A stretch of DNA of 64,000 nucleotides from Dehalococcoidia bacterium UBA5748 (GTDB lineage Bacteria > Chloroflexota > Dehalococcoidia > Dehalococcoidales > UBA5627): assembly GCA_002419135.1 (NCBI GenBank), contig DIFM01000041.1, positions 79,402 through 143,401 of the forward strand, read 5' to 3'. Both the position numbers and the translations under genes were made by a program. The notes under the pieces are model-generated. The model did not search any database, was not told the origin of the DNA, and saw only the letters and a program-made list of their open reading frames with translations. Below are positions 35,950 to 43,704 of this stretch, in pieces (the first letter of the stretch is position 1; every line of letters begins with the position of its first letter).

Positions 35950-35989
35950 AATAAAAAGCTGCTGATTATTATTACATTGTCAGCAGCTT
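35950..35989 (-). terminator. intrinsic terminator for the ModE-like gene
   Basis: AAGCTGCTGA (35956-35965) pairs with TCAGCAGCTT (35980-35989). On the minus strand the stem is followed by TTTATTG. It lies about 50 bases past the regulator's stop. Confidence 0.75.
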
Positions 35990-36036
35990 GCATTTACATT
36001 ACCCTTGATGATATTTCGTCTTAAACCTGATTCGCA

Positions 36037-36426
36037 TTACCCGAATCTTTCCAAGAATTCCAAAAAGCGAGCTCGTAATTCCTTGTATTCGTTAATAATT
36101 TTCTGCCCTTCGGCAGTCAGAATTGCCTGACCGCCGCCGGCCCCTCCTAGCATTTTAATTACCAGAGGCTTCGGAGCTAATCTGTTCATCTCTTCCACTT
36201 CAAGCCAGGCATTGCGATATCCCATACCCATTTTTCGAGCGGCAGCAGCGATTGAGCCGAGTTTGTCAATTTGCTCCAAAAGCTCTACCCTACCCCAGCC
36301 CATATACACTTCGCCGTTTTTTTCGACCCACACTTTACCCTTAGCTTTATATGGGGATTCAGTAACGGAATCGGTCTTAAGTGATACCTCAATTATATCA
36401 TTATCATTATTTAATTTTTTTCTCAT
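36037..36426 (-). CDS. ModE-like winged-helix molybdate regulator (DNA-binding domain only)
   Basis: 129 residues matching the N-terminal DNA-binding part of ModE: KVWVEKNGEVYMGWGRVELLEQIDKLGSI, AARKMGMGYRNAWLEVEEMN, and the GGAGGGQAILTAEGQKII wing. The C-terminal molybdate-binding MOP/TOBE domains are absent, as in many short ModE-like proteins, so it may sense metal indirectly or not at all. Its position beside the molybdenum-cofactor genes supports a role in Mo or W homeostasis. Confidence 0.88.
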   Translation of the reverse strand: MRKKLNNDNDIIEVSLKTDSVTESPYKAKGKVWVEKNGEVYMGWGRVELLEQIDKLGSIAAAARKMGMGYRNAWLEVEEMNRLAPKPLVIKMLGGAGGGQAILTAEGQKIINEYKELRARFLEFLERFG

Positions 36427-36507
36427 ATGATTACTCTCCTCGACATTTTAACTTGTGTAATAGATTATTGCAACATTTCGGGCTTAATTTACAGGCTACG
36501 AAGAGTG

Positions 36508-36536
36508 TTCACAATTTAATGCCTGCGTGCTATAAT
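36508..36536 (+). promoter_or_regulatory. sigma-70-type promoter for the zinc-ribbon gene
   Basis: TTCACA (36508-36513) and TATAAT (36531-36536) with an ideal 17-base spacer, 58 bases before the ATG at 36595. Confidence 0.7.
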
Positions 36537-36594
36537 AACCCCGACCAGACAATCCGGATGGACTATCGGTCAGTGGGGATAACAGGAGAATATA

Positions 36595-37038
36595 ATGAAG
36601 TGTTCATCTTGCGGAAGAGACATAGATAAATCTCGCTTCCCGGCGAACATTGCTTTTTGCCCTTTTTGCGGGGATGAGTTGCAAAGCGAAGAAGATGTAA
36701 ACGCGATGCAGTTTTGCCCATATTGCGGGGAAAAACTCATTATTAAAGCTACTTTTTGTCCTCATTGCGGGAAAAAACTTTTGATTCCCGGAAAAGTTGA
36801 ATCATCTCAAAGAATAGAACCCAAGAAACTTATTCACCAGGCAGCTAAACCGGTCATTGAAAGTATCAAAGAAAATATTGGGCCCGAACGAAGAATGCGA
36901 AAGCTTTACAAGCAATGGATAGAGTATTCCAATTTACCGCCTGAAGAAATACCATCTATTAACAAGGATATCGAAGAGAGGAACAGACCAAGAGACGAGG
37001 AAGTTTCGGGAAACGACTATCACGATTTCGTCCAGTAA
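36595..37038 (+). CDS. triple zinc-ribbon protein
   Basis: 147 residues of unknown role. Six CxxC pairs form three zinc ribbons in the first 65 residues (CSSC..CPFCG, CPYCG..CPHCG and intervening cysteines). The rest is a charged, probably helical tail. ATG 36595 follows AGGAGA. It is divergent from the ModE-like gene and has its own promoter. Confidence 0.8.
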   Translation: MKCSSCGRDIDKSRFPANIAFCPFCGDELQSEEDVNAMQFCPYCGEKLIIKATFCPHCGKKLLIPGKVESSQRIEPKKLIHQAAKPVIESIKENIGPERRMRKLYKQWIEYSNLPPEEIPSINKDIEERNRPRDEEVSGNDYHDFVQ

Positions 37039-37087
37039 TACCTGTATCTGCATTCTAAATTGTAGAAGCGATTAAATATTGCTGTAT

Positions 37088-38110
37088 CTAGGGCATTTCG
37101 TCAGGAAACCCGCTTGAACGGTAGCAGCTCATATTTTTATCCACCAGTAGCACTTCCGTACCGGGAAGGCTTTCTATCAAATTTAGAGCGTCATTTTTAC
37201 CCATGATTATACAAGCCGTAGAGAGCGCATCGGCTTCTATGGTGTTTTTGGCTATTACGGTTGCGCTGGCTAATTCTGTCGGCGATATCCCCGTTCTGGG
37301 GTCGATTATGAAGTTATATAAATAGTCATCGGTAAAATAGGCTTCATAATCACCTGATGTCGAAATTGCCCAATCACCGGAATCGATAACGGAGAGATAG
37401 CCGGAATTATCTCTGGGATTAGCTATACCGATTGTCCAAAGTTTACCGTCATTTTTGGTTCCGCGTGGATAAATTTCTCCTCCCCCGTTAATGAGGACGT
37501 TATTAACATCTCCCTGTCCCAGCAATGCTGCTGCTTTATCTACAATATATCCGACAGCTATGCTGTCCAGGGTAATATGCGCCCCGGTTTTTCGCAGTGT
37601 AATATCATTCCCGTATATATTTATTGCTTGATAACCTACCAGCGATTTTACTTCGGCTATTGTTCCAACATCCGGAGGGGAGTTATTGTTATTAAAACTC
37701 TCTTGATTTAGTTCCAGAAGCGGGAGAGCGGTAACATCAAAAAGGCCGCCCGTTACCTCAGAATACTGAATTGAGGACTTCAAAATGGAAATCAGGTCGT
37801 CTGAAGCGCCATCGATATGTCCGTTCCGGTTGAGGCTGTACAGTTCGCTTCTTGAGTCAAAGCGGCTAAAGATGGCGGATAAGCGATTTACCTCTTCGAA
37901 GGTAGCTCTAACCAAATTACAAGCATTCTTTTCATCGGTATCAACTGCTTTAATGGTAACAAATGTCCCCAGTAAAACCTGTGTTTCCTCATATATTTTC
38001 ATATCAGGTTCAGCTAATAATTTATTAATGCTGACAGCTCCCAAAGCTAATGCTCCTGCTCCAGCTGCCGTAAACTTAATAAAATCACGACGTGATAACC
38101 TGTTATTCAT
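37088..38110 (-). CDS. apbE: FAD:protein FMN transferase ApbE, Tat-exported
   Basis: 340 residues. The N-terminus NNRLSRRDFIKFTAAGAGALALGAV is split here as a twin-arginine signal, SRRDFIK, followed by a hydrophobic stretch. The ApbE domain shows YEETQVLLGTFVTI, DSIAVGYIVDKAAALL, LINGGGEIYPRG, the DPRTG segment and ADALSTACIIMG with the metal-binding Asp. It attaches FMN covalently to exported flavoproteins such as RnfG- or NqrC-type subunits; none is encoded here. Its divergent neighbour is moaB. Confidence 0.93.
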   Translation of the reverse strand: MNNRLSRRDFIKFTAAGAGALALGAVSINKLLAEPDMKIYEETQVLLGTFVTIKAVDTDEKNACNLVRATFEEVNRLSAIFSRFDSRSELYSLNRNGHIDGASDDLISILKSSIQYSEVTGGLFDVTALPLLELNQESFNNNNSPPDVGTIAEVKSLVGYQAINIYGNDITLRKTGAHITLDSIAVGYIVDKAAALLGQGDVNNVLINGGGEIYPRGTKNDGKLWTIGIANPRDNSGYLSVIDSGDWAISTSGDYEAYFTDDYLYNFIIDPRTGISPTELASATVIAKNTIEADALSTACIIMGKNDALNLIESLPGTEVLLVDKNMSCYRSSGFPDEMP

Positions 38111-38288
38111 ATGGTACCGTCCGTATTCATTTTAGAGACATCGGAATATTCTTCTCAATTTACGCTATTATAGCGATAACAAAATAAATCATCAAGAAAA
38201 TACGTTGAGAAAAATAAATGCCGATATTTTTTGCCCTTTATCCTGAGTATTAGTATAATGAAGTACAAATCAAAGACAGGATAAAGAA

Positions 38289-38792
38289 ATGGGATATCAG
38301 GAACATAAACATCATGTGCCGGTTAGTGTAAATTGCGCTGTGGTTATTATTTCCGGTTCAAGAACTGAACAGACAGATGAATCCGGAAAATATATAACGT
38401 CATGCCTTAAGGAATGCGGAAATAATGTTACTGCGTATTCGATTATTCAAAATGATGCAAGCGCAATACGCGGCACTATTGATAAAGTCTTCAAAGATGG
38501 TATTACACAGGCAATAATTACCAGCGGGGGGACAGGAGCAAGCCATATGGATATCACCATCGAAACAATATCTCCGTTATTGGCGAAAAAAATGGATGGC
38601 TTCGGAGAACTGTTTAGAAATCTCACGTATAAGGAGATAGGCACCGGAAGCATATTAAGCAGAGCAATGGCAGGAATTATCGAGGGAAAGGTTATTATCT
38701 CACTTCCGGGCTCCTTAGAGGCAGTTAAGCTTGCGATGGAAAATATAATCATCCCTGAACTATCTCATCTTGTAAGAGAGGCATCCAGATGA
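38289..38792 (+). CDS. moaB: molybdopterin adenylyltransferase-type protein MoaB/Mog
   Basis: 167 residues of the MoaB/Mog fold. The substrate loop is TSGGTGASHMDITIE, where the usual RDVT reads MDIT. GYKEIGTGSILSRAMAG-like and VISLPGS segments follow. It adenylylates molybdopterin before metal insertion by MoeA. Its last four bases overlap the moeA start (ATGA), so the two are coupled. Confidence 0.92.
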   Translation: MGYQEHKHHVPVSVNCAVVIISGSRTEQTDESGKYITSCLKECGNNVTAYSIIQNDASAIRGTIDKVFKDGITQAIITSGGTGASHMDITIETISPLLAKKMDGFGELFRNLTYKEIGTGSILSRAMAGIIEGKVIISLPGSLEAVKLAMENIIIPELSHLVREASR

Positions 38793-40000
38793 ACTTTTTT
38801 GAAACTCCCCCCTGCTATAATGAAGCCGACAGTTATGTTTATGCCGCTATAAAACCGGTATTGAGAACTGAGTCTGTTAATTTGGACGCCAGCCTTCACA
38901 GAGTACTGGCGGAAGATATTACTGCATTGAAAAGCATACCTCCTTTCAGTCGCGCACTTAAGGATGGCTATGCTGTTAAGGCGAAAAATACTGCCGGAAT
39001 ATCCTCCGATAATCCGAAAATATTTGAAATTATCGATTATCTATATGCCGGGGGGGTATCCAAAAAATATGTTTCTGAAAATGAATGCGTAAGTATTACC
39101 ACCGGTGCTAAGATGCCGGACGGCGCCGACGCTGTTGTGGAGATTGAAAAAACCGGCATTGAAAACGGCAGGTTATGTATATACGAATCTATCGGCTACG
39201 GAGTTAATATAGAGTCTGAGGGGCAGGAAATCAAAAAAGGCAAGATTCTCCTTAAGCACGGAACCTTATTAAACCCCTCCAGAATAGGATTATTGGCGAG
39301 TCAGGGAATTTCTAAGGTAAAAGTTTTCGAAAAACCGAAAGTTGCTATTATTTCAAACGGAGAAGAATTGAATGGCATTGATGATATATTAAAAGACGGA
39401 CAAATATACGACATTAATTCATATACCGTTGCCTCCATTATTGAGGAAAACGGCTGTTTACCTTTAAAATTCGGAATAGTGGGTGATAATTCTTCGCAAA
39501 TCAGGTATGTAATCGAAGAGGCGCTCAAGGTTTCGGATTTTGTATTTATTTCAGGCGGTTCGTCTAAAGGAGATAAGGATTTTCTTACCGAAATACTACA
39601 GAAACTGGGAAGGATTCCGTCTTTCAAGATTAAGCAGTCAAACGGTAAATCGGGAATATTTGTTCTTTCCGAAGGCAAACCGATACTGGGGACGCCCGGA
39701 TTTCCTTCTTCATGTTTGATAAACGCCTACGTTCTGCTCGTGCCGGCATTAAGAAAGATGACGCAGATTCCGTGCATTTATAATATGAACTTTACCGCAA
39801 AACTGAGTGAAAATATTGATGTTTCAAGCAACGTTACAGGGCGCTTTTTACCTGTAAAAATTGAGGGCGACAGGGCTTTCCCGCTGGCAAGCGATAATAA
39901 AGGATTGGTCAACATTGCCAAAGCGGATGGTTATGTTATTTTAGATGACGGAACCGCAACCATTGTAGAAGGGGCTGCGGTTTATGTAAACTTGTTTTAG
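38789..40000 (+). CDS. moeA: molybdopterin molybdenumtransferase MoeA
   Basis: 403 residues. It inserts molybdate (or tungstate) into adenylylated molybdopterin. Visible motifs are PPFSRALKDGYAVKA, SITTGAKMPDGADAVV, ISNGEELNG, SGGSSKGDKDFL and GTPGFPSSCLINAYVLLVP. Domain order matches MoeA domains I-IV. The start overlaps the moaB stop. Confidence 0.95.
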   Translation: MNFFETPPCYNEADSYVYAAIKPVLRTESVNLDASLHRVLAEDITALKSIPPFSRALKDGYAVKAKNTAGISSDNPKIFEIIDYLYAGGVSKKYVSENECVSITTGAKMPDGADAVVEIEKTGIENGRLCIYESIGYGVNIESEGQEIKKGKILLKHGTLLNPSRIGLLASQGISKVKVFEKPKVAIISNGEELNGIDDILKDGQIYDINSYTVASIIEENGCLPLKFGIVGDNSSQIRYVIEEALKVSDFVFISGGSSKGDKDFLTEILQKLGRIPSFKIKQSNGKSGIFVLSEGKPILGTPGFPSSCLINAYVLLVPALRKMTQIPCIYNMNFTAKLSENIDVSSNVTGRFLPVKIEGDRAFPLASDNKGLVNIAKADGYVILDDGTATIVEGAAVYVNLF

Positions 40001-40015
40001 TTTATGCAGTAAACA

Positions 40016-40492
40016 CTACGGCTTGGTATATGTTCCGCTTTTACCGCCGCTTTTCTTTTGCAGGCAAATACTTTCAATTGACATACCTCGGTCAATAGCT
40101 TTACACATATCATAAATAGTTAGAGCGCTTACGGCAGCGGCAGTCATTGCTTCCATTTCAACTCCGGTTTTTCCGGTGCTTTTCGCCATAGTTTTTATCT
40201 CGATATAATCATTGCCGATAAATTCAAAGTCAACGGTGATTTCACTTACCAGTATAGTATGGCATAAGGGGATTAAATCCGGGGTTTTCTTTGCTCCCAT
40301 AATACCGGCTATTCTGGCTGCTGCTAGAACATCGCCCTTTTTCATCTGGTTCTGTTTTATTTTATCCAGCGTTTCAGGTTTCATCCTTACACCGCCGGTA
40401 ACAACAGCTTCACGAACAGTATCATCTTTGGGTGAAACATCGACCATTTTAGCTTCGCCCTTTTCATTTATATGTGTCAGTTCTTCAGTCAT
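40016..40492 (-). CDS. moaC: cyclic pyranopterin monophosphate synthase MoaC
   Basis: 158 residues; converts the MoaA product to cPMP. Motifs: HINEKGEAKMVDVSPKDDT, the LIPLCHTI active-site segment, GVEMEAMTAAAVSALTIYDMC split here as VEMEAMTAAAVSALTIYDMC, and C-terminal KKSGGKSG. It lies 22 bases downstream of moaA on the same strand and converges with moeA across 15 bases. Confidence 0.96.
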   Translation of the reverse strand: MTEELTHINEKGEAKMVDVSPKDDTVREAVVTGGVRMKPETLDKIKQNQMKKGDVLAAARIAGIMGAKKTPDLIPLCHTILVSEITVDFEFIGNDYIEIKTMAKSTGKTGVEMEAMTAAAVSALTIYDMCKAIDRGMSIESICLQKKSGGKSGTYTKP

Positions 40493-40514
40493 AATCCTAC
40501 TCCGATTAATATTA

Positions 40515-41498
40515 TTACCCGCCTATTTGCCACATCTGTCTCTTTTTCAAATCCATTTCGTCCGATTCAGGATGCTTTTCCTGTTTAATAGCTACCGCTT
40601 TTTTTATCACTTCCTCTAATTCTTCTATACCGGCACCTGCCCTGAGTGGTCCTTTTATATCAATTTCATCATCACGAAGCAGGCACGGCATCAGGCGACC
40701 ATCAGCAGTAAGTCTAAATCTGTTACATTCGGAACAGAAGTTGTGTGTCATGGCCCCAATAAAACCGACGGTACCTTTTGAATTATCCAGTTTGTAATAT
40801 TTTGCCGGTCCGTTTCCGGATGCAACACCACAAGGTTCCAAATGTCCCAGGCTATTTACAATCATATTTTTTATCTCATCGATTGCTATTAACTTCTTCT
40901 TGTCTTCCGGGGAATCGGCAAAAGGCATGTATTCGATATAACGAATATTCCATCCGTGAGTGATGCTCTTTTTGGCAAAATCTATTATCTCATCATCGTT
41001 TATGCCCTTAATAGGTACCATATTTATCTTTACAGGATCCAAGCCCGCCTCAATCGAGGCTTCAATGCCTCTCATCACATCATCAAGATTACCGCCGCCC
41101 GTTATATATTTAAACTTATCGCTGTTAAAACTGTCGAGGCTGATGTTTACTCTCTTTAGTCCGGCCTCCTGTAATTCATCGAGATACTTTTCTAAGAATA
41201 CACCGTTGGTCGTTAGTGAAATATCATTTATACCGTCAATAAGATAAAGTAGTTCAATCAGTGCGCCGACATCCGGCCTGACCAAAGGTTCCCCCCCGGT
41301 AATACGAAGGTTCTTAACACCCAGTCTGGCAGCGGCTTTAACGATTTTTTGAATTTCTTTATATCTTAATATATCGTCGTGATTTAAATGCGGCGCGAGG
41401 TGTGAATTGCAGTATATGCATCTCATATTGCAACGGTCGGTAATAGAAATACGCATATAATTGATATTGCGATGGTAGGTATCTAAAAGAGTTGTCAT
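40515..41498 (-). CDS. moaA: GTP 3',8-cyclase MoaA
   Basis: 327-residue radical SAM enzyme that rearranges GTP in the first step of molybdopterin synthesis. The SAM cluster is CNMRCIYC (about 18-25) and the second cluster cysteines are in NFCSECNRFRLTADGRLMPCLL. LRITGGEPLVRPD is the SAM-binding GGE motif. The expected C-terminal GG is present as the last two residues. CGGAGG lies before ATG 41498. A structured leader precedes it. Confidence 0.96.
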   Translation of the reverse strand: MTTLLDTYHRNINYMRISITDRCNMRCIYCNSHLAPHLNHDDILRYKEIQKIVKAAARLGVKNLRITGGEPLVRPDVGALIELLYLIDGINDISLTTNGVFLEKYLDELQEAGLKRVNISLDSFNSDKFKYITGGGNLDDVMRGIEASIEAGLDPVKINMVPIKGINDDEIIDFAKKSITHGWNIRYIEYMPFADSPEDKKKLIAIDEIKNMIVNSLGHLEPCGVASGNGPAKYYKLDNSKGTVGFIGAMTHNFCSECNRFRLTADGRLMPCLLRDDEIDIKGPLRAGAGIEELEEVIKKAVAIKQEKHPESDEMDLKKRQMWQIGG

Positions 41499-41559
41499 GA
41501 CGCCTCCGGCTTATTTTGATATTGATTGTCATTTTGTCTTACGAATATTACTTAAATAA

Positions 41560-41579
41560 ATACCTCCCAAAGGAGGCAT
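41560..41579 (-). promoter_or_regulatory. hairpin between the moaA leader structure and the gene (possible expression platform)
   Basis: On the minus strand AUGCCUCC pairs with GGAGGUAU over a UUUG loop and is followed by UUAUUUAAG, like a weak terminator. Its 5' arm GCCUCC is also exactly complementary to the moaA ribosome site GGAGGC (41502-41507), so it could act by sequestering translation instead. Confidence 0.5.
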
Positions 41580-41600
41580 AATAAATCAATACAACATATC

Positions 41601-41703
41601 AGCCCCCCTTTCCAAACGCGGGCGGTATAGAAGTTTCCCGTATACCTTAACCGGTTGTAATCCATAAGCATTAAGCTCTTAGGCATTTACAACTCGGAGG
41701 GTT
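41601..41703 (-). ncRNA. probable Moco (molybdenum cofactor) riboswitch upstream of moaA
   Basis: Reading the minus strand, P1 pairs CCCUCC (41701-41696) with GGGGGG (41608-41603). Inside, GUUGUAA pairs with UUACAAC (41693-41687 with 41660-41654) and GGUAUA pairs with UAUACC (41646-41641 with 41629-41624). The order of conserved-looking pieces (CUCCGAG, ACAACCGG, CGGGAAAC, GGAAAGG before the closing strand) resembles the Moco RNA motif, and it precedes a moaA gene as in known examples. A covariance-model score would decide. Confidence 0.6.
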
Positions 41704-41800
41704 TAGTTATTAATATATTTTTAAGATTACTGAATACTTGTGTTTAATATACTATTATAAAGAAAACATGTCAACAATATACTGGAATGAATATACCCAA

Positions 41801-41828
41801 TTGAATACAATATGGATTGTGATATAAT
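41801..41828 (+). promoter_or_regulatory. promoter-like sequence with no gene downstream
   Basis: TTGAAT and TATAAT with a 16-base spacer on the plus strand. No open frame follows before the converging gene ending at 42063. Confidence 0.5.
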
Positions 41829-42017
41829 ACACTCGCTGCGATAAATCTCGTATAAATTAGGATATTCGATTAGGCGACTGCCATCGCATCACAGTGGTTT
41901 ATAGCGATGTAAGCGGCTAAAGAAGCTATGCAAAACAAAGATATGGTAAATGTATTGAGTACAAAAAAATAGAACGGAAAGGGTCAATGTTTATCCGGAT
42001 TTTGATGCCATTAAACA

Positions 42018-42035
42018 CGCCTATCGGTGTAGGCG
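42018..42035 (-). terminator. hairpin after the 196-residue hypothetical gene
   Basis: CGCCTA pairs with TAGGCG over six bases; on the minus strand it is followed by TGTTTAATGG. It lies 28 bases past the stop and could also end a plus-strand transcript. Confidence 0.45.
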
Positions 42036-42062
42036 CTCATTGTATTTCTCACAGCAATCGAT

Positions 42063-42653
42063 TTATTTTATTTCTTTCAGATTTTGTTTATATTCATTCA
42101 GATAGTTGATGTATTGACTATCGATTTGAACCAAAACCTTACTCCATTCTTCCTGGAACTGGGGCAAACTTTCAATATTCAGCTCAATATTGTTCCCTGC
42201 TCCAACCTTTTGTGCAAGTGCCTGCTCAACCTTATTCTGAAAATCGTTTTTTAGAAGTTCGTAGGATTGTTCTTTCTGTTGTTTACCCTGTGTATTGTAA
42301 TGTTCAAAGATATATTTAATCTTATCGAATACATCTGTTGCGGCCTTTTTATCCTTTTTTATAAACAGAAGGTTGTTCATAGCTTTCTCATTATTCTCTT
42401 TAAGAATATCGTTTTTAGGCAGGTTGATATTGCTGATAAATACCTTATCTGCCCCTTGTACAACAAATGGCTTTAACTTATCATCGTATTTTTCTAATCC
42501 AGATTTGATATCCATCCCTTTAATAAGACAAGATGCTGCCAGTTTTTCACCTTCAGGTATATATTTCCACTTTAATTGCTCTTCTTCAGATGCCTCTTCG
42601 ATTGCGGCAATTTTCTCCATAGCAATTTCGCGAAAGCTCTTGATATCAGCCAT
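42063..42653 (-). CDS. hypothetical cytosolic helical protein
   Basis: 196 residues, no signal, membrane segment or cysteine cluster. It is rich in Lys, Glu, Asn and Gln and probably mostly helical, with KAATDVFDKIKYIFEHYNTQGKQQKEQ in the middle shown here only as a short excerpt, DVFDKIKYIFEHY. I recognise no family. It is divergent from cysteine synthase and has no evident functional neighbour. Confidence 0.7.
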   Translation of the reverse strand: MADIKSFREIAMEKIAAIEEASEEEQLKWKYIPEGEKLAASCLIKGMDIKSGLEKYDDKLKPFVVQGADKVFISNINLPKNDILKENNEKAMNNLLFIKKDKKAATDVFDKIKYIFEHYNTQGKQQKEQSYELLKNDFQNKVEQALAQKVGAGNNIELNIESLPQFQEEWSKVLVQIDSQYINYLNEYKQNLKEIK

Positions 42654-42761
42654 AACTCCAATCCTTTACTATATGTTCTTTTAAGGTTTACATTAATACT
42701 ATAACAAATTAGTTTGTAATTATAAAGCTGCCTTTGATATTTTTAATCCTGATACGGTTGA

Positions 42762-42770
42762 TGTTATAAT
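42762..42770 (+). promoter_or_regulatory. extended -10 promoter for cysteine synthase
   Basis: TGTTATAAT fits the extended -10 form. It lies 26 bases before ATG 42796, with GAGGAG as ribosome site. Confidence 0.6.
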
Positions 42771-42795
42771 CTACGCAATAAGTGAGGAGAATACT

Positions 42796-43695
42796 ATGTA
42801 TTTTAATTGCGCTCTTGAAGCTCTGGGGCATACTCCGCTGGTGGAATTACCTGCTGTTGCAAACAATAAAAAGGTGCGTATTTTAGCCAAACTGGAAGGG
42901 CAAAACCTGGGAGGAAGTGCCAGCACTAAAGACCGTGTAGCGAAATATATGCTGGATACGGCTGTAAAAACAGGTCAGCTTAATAAGGATAAAACGATTA
43001 TTGAAGCAACCAGCGGAAACACGGGAATATCTTTGGCTTGGCTGGGTAAAAAAATGGGTTATAACGTCACAATTGTTATGCCGGAAAATATGAGCAAAGA
43101 AAGGCAACAGCTTATCAGAGTTTTCGGAGCCGAGCTTATTTTAACAGAAGCCGATAAAGGGGTGCTCGGCTCAATGAACACGGTTAAGGAAATGGTTTCT
43201 ATGAGCGATAAATATTACATGCCCGATCAGTTTGCCAATCCAGCCAATCCAATGGCACATTATGAAACTACCGGTGTCGAGATACTTGATGACTTTCCTT
43301 ACGATAAAATCGACTACTTTATTGCCGGTATCGGAACAGGCGGAACGATTGTTGGAGTAACTAAAAGGCTAAGAGAAAAATACTCTCAAGTAAAGACAAT
43401 CGGAGTAGAGCCTCCGCCCGGAGATTGTATTCAGGGGCTAAGATGCCTTGAAACATTTATCCCTCCCGTTTTGGATTTGAGTTTTGTCAGCGAGAGGGTA
43501 TGCGTAACCAGCATACAAGCTAATGAAGCCGCCAAAGCACTGTTGAGAACTGAGGGGATTTTTTGCGGGCAGTCTTCAGGCGCTTTGATACATCAGGCGG
43601 TTAAAATCGCAAATAGTATAGAAGAAGGTAACATTGTGGTAGTGCTTCCCGATGGTGGTTGGAAATACCTGAGCCTCGATTTCTGGACAAAATAA
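42796..43695 (+). CDS. cysM: cysteine synthase (CysM/CysK family)
   Basis: 299-residue fold-type II PLP enzyme that makes cysteine from O-acetylserine (or a related acceptor) and sulfide. The PLP lysine is in SASTKDRVAKYM, the substrate loop is EATSGNTGISLA and the phosphate loop is GIGTGGTIVGV. The STKDR form instead of SVKDR and the family-typical C-terminal FCGQSSGA point to the CysM side. The acceptor and sulfur donor are not settled by sequence. It converges with cimA across nine bases. Confidence 0.88.
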   Translation: MYFNCALEALGHTPLVELPAVANNKKVRILAKLEGQNLGGSASTKDRVAKYMLDTAVKTGQLNKDKTIIEATSGNTGISLAWLGKKMGYNVTIVMPENMSKERQQLIRVFGAELILTEADKGVLGSMNTVKEMVSMSDKYYMPDQFANPANPMAHYETTGVEILDDFPYDKIDYFIAGIGTGGTIVGVTKRLREKYSQVKTIGVEPPPGDCIQGLRCLETFIPPVLDLSFVSERVCVTSIQANEAAKALLRTEGIFCGQSSGALIHQAVKIANSIEEGNIVVVLPDGGWKYLSLDFWTK

Positions 43696-43704
43696 AGCTG
43701 ATTA

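Larger units (their letters stand above)
41704..42062. other. intergenic region with an orphan promoter
   Basis: About 360 bases with no supported gene. On the plus strand a promoter-like pair (41801-41828) is followed by about 200 bases with short stems (CATCGC/GCGATG) and a hairpin at 42018-42035. It may encode a small RNA or hold the moaA promoter on the other strand. Confidence 0.45.
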
